Source of the DNA: an uncultured Porphyromonadaceae bacterium
GTDB lineage: Bacteria > Bacteroidota > Bacteroidia > Bacteroidales > Muribaculaceae
Reading direction: 5' to 3'
Length of the DNA: 5,745 nucleotides
Assembly (NCBI GenBank): GCA_947178685.1
Contig: CAMWZE010000119.1
Span: 1 to 5,745 of the forward strand
Program-made: the position numbers and the translations under genes
In this document: one piece after another, positions 1 through 4,453 of the stretch
How the letters are laid out: each line of letters begins with the position of its first letter
How positions within the stretch are numbered: the stretch's first letter is position 1
The notes under the pieces: model-generated
Told to the model about the DNA's origin: nothing
Databases searched by the model: none
What the model saw: the letters and a program-made list of their open reading frames with translations, nothing else

Positions 1-42
1 ATGTAACGCTTATATCGATAATATTACGGGTTGCATCCGTCA

Positions 43-186
43 CATAAGACGATTTCGGTACATAAGACGATTTCGGACCTTATGCCGATTTCGGTACATA
101 TGCCGATTTCGGACCATAAGACGATTTCGGGCCATATTACGATTTCGGGCGATATGCCGATTTCGTATCAGGTGACGGTTTCGGCC
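43..186. repeat. Degenerate 18-bp tandem array (about 8 units) upstream of pyk
   Basis: Eight contiguous 18-bp units begin at 43, 61, 79, 97, 115, 133, 151 and 169. The approximate consensus is CATAAGACGATTTCGG followed by two variable bases. The core GATTTCG is present in the first seven units and drifts to GGTTTCG in the eighth. Variation is concentrated in unit bases 4-7 (AAGA, ATGC or ATTA) and in the last two bases. There are no spacers, so this is a simple tandem array. The core CGATTTCG is a near-palindrome, which would fit protein binding but does not prove it. The first 42 bases of the window before the array show no clear unit and no recognised feature. The function is unknown; it could be a leader or regulatory element of pyk, or a repeat at the end of an unseen upstream gene. 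Confidence 0.9.
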
Positions 187-230
187 TGTAGACAGATTTA
201 GACAATCCTGTAGGCAGATTTAGACAATTA
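187..230. repeat. Two 22-bp direct repeats abutting the pyk start codon
   Basis: Two head-to-tail copies lie at 187-208 and 209-230. They share TGTAG, one variable base, then CAGATTTAGACAAT, and end in two variable bases (CC or TA). They differ at three positions. The second copy ends on the A of the pyk ATG, so it forms the immediate 5' untranslated sequence and contains no Shine-Dalgarno motif. The unit differs in length and sequence from the 18-bp array it directly follows, although both contain GATTT. Confidence 0.88.
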
Positions 231-1648
231 TGCAGAAGTTTACGAAAATTGTGGCTACCGTGTCAGACAAGCGATGTGACACGGATTTTATAAAGACTCT
301 CGTCGAGGCGGGGGTGAACGTGGTGCGTATGAACTCGGCTCACCTTGACTATGACGGTTTCAAGAAGATTGTGGAGAACACCCGTGCCGCCGATGATTCG
401 GTGGCTATAATGATGGATACGAAGGGTCCGGAGATACGCACAACCGTGACGGACACCGGCGACCCGATCGAGTTCCATACCGGCGACGTGGTCAAGATCT
501 ACGGCAACCCCGATGAGAAGACCACCCATTCAACTATCTACGTAAATTATAAGAATATAGCGAATGTGCTGACACCGGGTGCGCGTTTCCTTATCGATGA
601 CGGGGAGACGGAGTTTACCATTCAGAAGGTGAACGGCGAGGAGGTTACGGCTGTGGCTGCCAACGACGGAAAGGTGGGTAGCCGCAAGAGTGTGAACCTG
701 CCGGGTATCAGCATCGACCTTCCGGCTGTGACGGAGCGCGACCGCCGCAACATCGGCTATGCCGTGGAGCTTGGCGTGGATTTCATAGCACATTCATTCG
801 TGCGCTCAGCCGCCGACGTGAAGGAGGTGCAGGATATACTGGATTCCTACGGTGCCGACACGAAGATTATCTCGAAGATCGAGAATCAGGAGGGTGTGGA
901 TAATTTCGACGAGATACTCCACGCCTGCTACGGCATCATGGTGGCCCGTGGCGACCTGGGCATAGAGGTTGCGCCGGAGCGTATTCCGGGTATCCAGACC
1001 ATGCTGATCAACAAGTGTATAAAGGCACATAAGCCGGTGATTGTGGCCACACAGATGCTCCACACCATGATACAACATCCGCGCCCCACACGTGCGGAGA
1101 TCTCCGACGTGGCGAACGCGGTATATCAGCGGGCCGACGCTATGATGCTCTCCGGTGAGACGGCCTACGGCAAGTATCCCGTGGAGGCTGTCAGGACCAT
1201 GACGAGCGTGGCGAAGGAGGTGGAGGCGTCGTTGAACGGGAAGCATGACGTGCCACCGCTGCTTGATGCCGACATCACATCGTTTCTGGCGCACGAGGCT
1301 GTGCTTTCGGAGACTAAGGTGGGCACCAAGGCGATCTTCACGGATGCCTACCGTGGAGTGTCGGCGAGGTTTATCGCTTCGTTCAGAGGCAACAACCCGA
1401 CTTTCGCCATATGCCACAACCGGGGCGTGCAGCGTTGGCTGGCATTGAGTTATGGAGTCAAGGCGTATTATTACGAGCAACCGAATCCGAAGTTCTTCAT
1501 GCCACATTCGGCTGAGGCTGTAGCACATATCGTGAAAGACGGTTTGATCGGTGAGCATGACAGGGTTGCGTATATCACCGGCACCCGTCGTGGAGCCAGA
1601 GCATTGGAGATACTCACGCCTCACGAGGTGCTTGAGATAGATCAGTAA
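230..1648 (+). CDS. pyk: Pyruvate kinase
   Basis: Cytoplasmic glycolytic enzyme that transfers phosphate from phosphoenolpyruvate to ADP, giving pyruvate and ATP. The 472-residue length is normal for the family. The N-terminal (beta/alpha)8 barrel opens with TKIVATVSDKRCD and carries R33, N35, and D63-T64-K65 in MDTKGPEIRT. A B domain runs roughly from 71 to 166. The barrel then resumes with the active-site signature IISKIENQEG, holding catalytic K216 and metal ligand E218, then VARGDLG with metal ligand D242, and the VATQML and MLSGETAYGKYP motifs. The C-terminal domain covers about 340-472. E68 is the residue associated with potassium-dependent enzymes, yet the usual potassium-ligand serine is alanine (A37) in RMNSAH. 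The C-terminal effector loop TDAYRGVSAR does not match the fructose-1,6-bisphosphate loop of E. coli PykF. The ATG at 230 gives the family-typical N-terminus. No Shine-Dalgarno site or clear -7 box is visible upstream. Confidence 0.97.
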   Translation: MQKFTKIVATVSDKRCDTDFIKTLVEAGVNVVRMNSAHLDYDGFKKIVENTRAADDSVAIMMDTKGPEIRTTVTDTGDPIEFHTGDVVKIYGNPDEKTTHSTIYVNYKNIANVLTPGARFLIDDGETEFTIQKVNGEEVTAVAANDGKVGSRKSVNLPGISIDLPAVTERDRRNIGYAVELGVDFIAHSFVRSAADVKEVQDILDSYGADTKIISKIENQEGVDNFDEILHACYGIMVARGDLGIEVAPERIPGIQTMLINKCIKAHKPVIVATQMLHTMIQHPRPTRAEISDVANAVYQRADAMMLSGETAYGKYPVEAVRTMTSVAKEVEASLNGKHDVPPLLDADITSFLAHEAVLSETKVGTKAIFTDAYRGVSARFIASFRGNNPTFAICHNRGVQRWLALSYGVKAYYYEQPNPKFFMPHSAEAVAHIVKDGLIGEHDRVAYITGTRRGARALEILTPHEVLEIDQ

Positions 1649-1687
1649 CACTCAAAGACGCGGGTGCTTGATAGCGTTCTGTAAGGC

Positions 1688-2674
1688 TCACGGGCGCAGG
1701 CGGTTGCGGTAGGCCTTCGGGGAGATGCCCATGGTCTTCGAGAAGAGCCGCGAGAAATAGTAGGGATCTTCGATGCCGAGCTGCATACTTATCTGAGCGA
1801 TAGTGTGGGTGGTGGTGTCGAGGAGCTCACAAGCCCGGCGTATTTTCATAAGGTTGAAGTATTGGAGCGGACTGTGTCCGGTGGCGAGTTTGAAACGTGC
1901 GGATAGGGCTGGTATTGACAGACCCACGTAATCGGCAATCTCGCGCAGGGACAGGGTTCGCTCCATGCTTTCTGTAAAATAGTGGGTTACAATTCGTTCG
2001 AGCTCAATGGATGATAGTCGTTGGGCTGCCCGCGGAGTGGTTGTGCCGATGTCGGTGGAGGTGGTACCCTCGGTGTAAGGGTCTGCTGAGGAGGTGGATG
2101 CGTTGCGGAACTGGGCGATGTAGCGCAGGGAGGCGAGATAATGATGGAAGGAGGCCATGGCATAGCGTATGCTCTCCATTGAGAAAGATGTGGAGAGGGT
2201 GCGGAATATCTCCTCGAAGAGATTGTTGCGCACGTTGATGCGCGATTCCATGGAGGGGGTTATATCGATGGGTCCCGTTCCGGCGGCGTAGTGAGGGGCG
2301 AGGGATCCGGAGAAGTGAATCCAGTAGATAGTCCATGGATCGTTGTCGTCAGAGCCGTATGCGTGAGGCACACCGGCAGGGAGAATGAAATATTGGTTAC
2401 GGTACACTTCGTGACGGGCAGGGGGGGCGGAACGGTCGGAGCTCTCGTGAGGAGCCGGGCCGGTTTCATACCATCCGCGTCCGTTTACACAGTAGATGAA
2501 TACATATTGGTCTATAGGGATGTCGCGGCGACGGAAATGGTGGCGGGCAGCGGGGTAGAACCCGATGTCGGTGATGTAGATGAGCGAAGCGAGGGGGTCT
2601 CGCTCTATCATGTCGGTTATCGCTTTCGGGAGCACGAGGTAGCGCTCCCCCTTGAATCCGTCTTTGAGTTTCAT
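1688..2674 (-). CDS. AraC-family transcriptional regulator with N-terminal cupin sensor
   Basis: Predicted DNA-binding activator of 328 residues. The N-terminal half is an AraC-type cupin sensor (about 38-125) with HHFRRRDI, YVFIYCVNGRGWYE and YFILPAGVPHAYG. The C-terminal AraC DNA-binding domain (about 225-326) has two helix-turn-helix units, LREIADYVGLSIPALSARFK at 243-262 and TIAQISMQLGIEDPYYFSRL at 291-310, followed by the usual GISPKAYR ending. The ATG at 2674 is chosen because it yields MKLKDGFKGERYLVLPK, the N-terminus I recall for Bacteroidales homologues. A longer in-frame reading exists only from a TTG at 2713 and would run through repeat DNA. Two inserts look unusual: a Pro/Ser-rich stretch at about 73-86 inside the sensor, and a Ser/Thr-rich linker at about 191-215 before the DNA-binding domain. 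The gene faces away from the transporter operon, so it probably controls that operon and possibly itself. The inducer is unknown. Confidence 0.93.
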   Translation of the reverse strand: MKLKDGFKGERYLVLPKAITDMIERDPLASLIYITDIGFYPAARHHFRRRDIPIDQYVFIYCVNGRGWYETGPAPHESSDRSAPPARHEVYRNQYFILPAGVPHAYGSDDNDPWTIYWIHFSGSLAPHYAAGTGPIDITPSMESRINVRNNLFEEIFRTLSTSFSMESIRYAMASFHHYLASLRYIAQFRNASTSSADPYTEGTTSTDIGTTTPRAAQRLSSIELERIVTHYFTESMERTLSLREIADYVGLSIPALSARFKLATGHSPLQYFNLMKIRRACELLDTTTHTIAQISMQLGIEDPYYFSRLFSKTMGISPKAYRNRLRP

Positions 2675-2697
2675 GAAGTAGTGCGGTTTGATGATTG

Positions 2698-2749
2698 CAA
2701 AGATTCCCTGCAAAGATTTGTTACAAAGATTCCCTGTTAAGATTCACTG
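2698..2749. repeat. 13-bp tandem array (4 units) upstream of the AraC regulator
   Basis: Four contiguous 13-bp units start at 2698, 2711, 2724 and 2737. Units one and three are identical, CAAAGATTCCCTG. Unit two keeps CAAAGATT and then diverges. Unit four is TTAAGATTCACTG. An identical 11-bp sequence, TGATTGCAAAG, occurs at 2692-2702 and 2748-2758 and so brackets the array. The array sits 24-75 bp upstream of the regulator ATG. On the minus strand three units contain AATCTTTG, one mismatch from the TAnnTTTG promoter box. Confidence 0.88.
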
Positions 2750-2753
2750 ATTG

Positions 2754-2761
2754 CAAAGCTA
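2754..2761 (-). promoter_or_regulatory. Candidate -7 box for the AraC regulator gene
   Basis: The minus strand reads TAGCTTTG, a full match to the Bacteroidetes TAnnTTTG -7 consensus. It lies about 80 bp upstream of the ATG at 2674 and in the right orientation. No clear TTG is visible at the expected -33 spacing. The predicted transcript would start near 2748 and carry the 13-bp array in its leader. Confidence 0.4.
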
Positions 2762-2842
2762 AATAAATAATTTGAATTGCGAGGAATAAGATTGTCCATT
2801 TTTTTAGTTTCCGAAGTCATTTTTCATTGAAAGGTTAAGTTG

Positions 2843-2850
2843 TAATTTTG
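2843..2850 (+). promoter_or_regulatory. Candidate -7 box for the transporter operon
   Basis: TAATTTTG matches the TAnnTTTG consensus fully and is followed by the GC-rich leader. The nearest upstream TTG (2827-2829) is only 13 bp away, shorter than the usual 19-20 bp spacing, so the -33 element is unclear. The predicted start near 2857 would give a leader of about 160 nt that includes the hairpin and the second 18-bp array. Confidence 0.45.
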
Positions 2851-2880
2851 CCGGCGGTTTCCGGGAGGTGTAGGCGCCAC

Positions 2881-2898
2881 GCCGTAAAAATAAACGGC
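2881..2898 (+). other. Small GCCGT/ACGGC inverted repeat in the transporter leader
   Basis: GCCGT (2881-2885) and ACGGC (2894-2898) form a perfect 5-bp stem around the loop AAAAATAA. A second ACGGC follows at 2902-2906 and could compete for the same partner. The stem is short and no U-run follows, so this is not an intrinsic terminator. It could be an RNA leader structure, an operator half-site pair, or chance. Confidence 0.35.
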
Positions 2899-2921
2899 AT
2901 AACGGCAAATGCCACACCGTA

Positions 2922-2975
2922 AGCTAAAACCCGAGCATAAGCTATAACCCGAGCATAAGCTCAACCCCGCTCATA
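2922..2975. repeat. 18-bp tandem array (3 units) in the transporter leader
   Basis: Three contiguous units lie at 2922-2939 (AGCTAAAACCCGAGCATA), 2940-2957 (AGCTATAACCCGAGCATA) and 2958-2975 (AGCTCAACCCCGCTCATA). The first two differ by one base and the third by three or four. A weaker fourth unit may precede them at 2904-2921, matching 10 of 18 positions. The array ends 40 bp before the transporter ATG and downstream of the predicted promoter, so it is probably transcribed. Repeated sites near a divergent AraC gene could be operators, but placement beyond the start point would be odd for an activator. Confidence 0.85.
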
Positions 2976-3015
2976 AACGATAAATCAGCAAAAACAATAA
3001 ACCAACAACGAAACC

Positions 3016-4437
3016 ATGAATCGATTCAATCAGAAATTCATTTACTTCATATGCCTCGTGTCGGCATTGGGGGGACTGCTCTTCGGCTACGACTGGGTAG
3101 TGATAGGGGGCGCGAAACCCTTCTACGAGGTATTCTTCGGTATAACCGCCTCACCCTCCGACCAGGGCTTGGCCATGAGTATAGCCCTCGCCGGTTGCCT
3201 TGTGGGGGCGATGGTGGCAGGTAACCTTGCCGACCGCATCGGGCGCCGTCCGTTGCTGATAATCTCGGCGGTGATATTCCTTATCTCAGCCTACGCCACG
3301 GGTGTGTTCGACACGTTCGAGCCTTTCCTCATGGCACGTCTCATCGGGGGTGTGGCCATCGGTATAGCGAGCGGTCTTTCACCCATGTATATAGCGGAGG
3401 TGGCACCCGGACATGTGCGCGGTAAACTCGTGTCGCTCAACCAGCTGACGATAGTGTTGGGCATACTCGGTGCGCAGATTGTAAACTACCTGATAGCCGA
3501 GCCGATGCCCGCCGGTATGACCGAGCCGCCGCTCGATTCCTGGAATGTGCTTCAGGGGTGGCGATGGATGTTCTGGGCCGAGGCTTTCCCCGCCGCTGCC
3601 TTCCTTCTGCTCGCATTCTTCATACCCGAGAGTCCACGCTGGCTCGCCATGAAGGGTAAAACCACAGAGGCCCTCAAGATACTCACCGAGATAGGCGGCG
3701 AGAGTTATGCCCGCGAGGAACTCGAAGCGATAGAGCGAGGCAACCGCAGGGAGGCCGGACGTAAGAAAGCCGGATTGAGCACCCTCTTCAGCAAGCCCTA
3801 CCACAAGGTGCTTCTCATCGGCATCGTGATAGCCGTGTTCCAGCAATGGTGTGGCACCAACGTGATATTCAATTACGCACAGGAGATCTTCGCCAATGCC
3901 GGATATGACCTCGGCGAGATGCTCTTCAACATCGTGCTCACCGGCGTGACCAACCTTATATTCACCTTCGTAGCCATTTACGCGGTAGACCGTCTGGGCC
4001 GCAAGATGCTGGTGCTCATAGGAGCCGGCGGACTGGCGGTGATCTACGGCATACTCGGATTGTGCTACCGTATGCAGGTGACCGGCTTCTTCATGGTGGT
4101 GCTCGTGGTGGCCGCGATAGCCTGCTACGCAATGACGCTCGGGCCGGTGGCATGGGTGCTCATCGCAGAGATATTCCCCAACAGAGTGAGAGGTGTGGCG
4201 GTCGCCACATGCACCTTCTTCCTCTGGGTGGCCTCCTTCACACTCACATACACATTCCCGCTTCTCAACGCGGCGCTCGGCAGCTACGGCACCTTCTGGA
4301 TCTACTCGCTGATATGCGTGGCCGGTTTCATCTTCTTCCTCTTCCGCCTCCCCGAAACCAAGGGTAAGAGCCTTGAGCAACTCGAGAAGGAGCTCGTGGA
4401 GGATGGCAACGCGTCAATCATTTCAACTGACTTTTAA
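3016..4437 (+). CDS. Sugar-porter family MFS transporter, XylE/GLUT-like proton symporter
   Basis: Inner-membrane sugar importer of 473 residues with twelve predicted membrane helices in two six-helix halves joined by a charged loop (about 211-262). Sugar-porter signatures are all present: GGLLFGYD (19-26), DRIGRR (73-78), MYIAEVAPGHVRGK (124-137), PESPRW (204-209), DRLGRK (325-330) and PETKG (446-450). D26 aligns with D27 of E. coli XylE, the proton-coupling aspartate, which suggests proton symport. By remembered alignment, sugar-contacting XylE residues Q168, Q288, Q289, N294, N325 and W392 are kept as Q143, Q276, Q277, N282, N313 and W380. XylE Q415 is replaced by L403. The substrate is therefore a hexose, pentose or similar small sugar or glycoside, but it need not be xylose. 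The start follows an A-rich leader without a Shine-Dalgarno site. The gene heads an operon with the DUF5107 gene 16 bp downstream. Confidence 0.95.
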   Translation: MNRFNQKFIYFICLVSALGGLLFGYDWVVIGGAKPFYEVFFGITASPSDQGLAMSIALAGCLVGAMVAGNLADRIGRRPLLIISAVIFLISAYATGVFDTFEPFLMARLIGGVAIGIASGLSPMYIAEVAPGHVRGKLVSLNQLTIVLGILGAQIVNYLIAEPMPAGMTEPPLDSWNVLQGWRWMFWAEAFPAAAFLLLAFFIPESPRWLAMKGKTTEALKILTEIGGESYAREELEAIERGNRREAGRKKAGLSTLFSKPYHKVLLIGIVIAVFQQWCGTNVIFNYAQEIFANAGYDLGEMLFNIVLTGVTNLIFTFVAIYAVDRLGRKMLVLIGAGGLAVIYGILGLCYRMQVTGFFMVVLVVAAIACYAMTLGPVAWVLIAEIFPNRVRGVAVATCTFFLWVASFTLTYTFPLLNAALGSYGTFWIYSLICVAGFIFFLFRLPETKGKSLEQLEKELVEDGNASIISTDF

Positions 4438-4453
4438 ATACAACCATACATAT

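Larger units (their letters stand above)
2675..3015. promoter_or_regulatory. Divergent regulatory region between the AraC regulator and transporter genes
   Basis: This 341-bp non-coding stretch must hold the promoters of both divergent genes. From left to right it contains a 13-bp tandem array, a leftward -7 box, an AT-rich core (about 2755-2850) with a run of seven T at 2799-2805, a rightward -7 box, a short GCCGT/ACGGC hairpin, an 18-bp tandem array, and an A-rich leader just before the transporter ATG. I see no open reading frame or RNA gene that I can support. AraC-family regulators usually bind directly repeated sites near promoters, so operators are expected here. Confidence 0.75.

Noticed and set aside
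1..42. Minus-strand start of an upstream gene running off the left edge
   Set aside because: One minus-strand frame is open to the edge and reads plausibly (TDATRNIIDISVT), but it has no ATG, only a possible GTG at 43-41, and is too short to support a gene call.
43..230. CRISPR array
   Set aside because: Units are contiguous at 18 and 22 bp with no unique spacers, are degenerate, and no cas genes are visible.
806..1651. 281-residue minus-strand open frame opposite pyk
   Set aside because: It lies entirely antisense to a clear pyruvate kinase. Its translation is rich in His, Arg and Leu without any domain motif, as expected from the complement of GC-rich coding DNA.
1649..1687. Bidirectional terminator between pyk and the AraC regulator
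   Set aside because: The convergent gap shows only a very weak TCAAAG/CTTGA pairing and no stable stem with a T-run on either strand.
2675..2713. Upstream TTG start for the AraC regulator
   Set aside because: The 13 extra residues come partly from the 13-bp repeat DNA and do not resemble the family N-terminus, whereas the ATG at 2674 gives the expected MKLKDGFKGER.
2291..2740. 149-residue plus-strand open frame opposite the AraC regulator
   Set aside because: It overlaps the regulator N-terminus and its repeat-bearing leader, has no recognised motif, and the minus-strand protein is unmistakable.
3379..4380. 333-residue minus-strand open frame opposite the transporter
   Set aside because: It is antisense to a full-length transporter with all family motifs. 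The translation is a His/Glu-rich shadow (for example HHEHHHEEAGH) with no recognisable fold.
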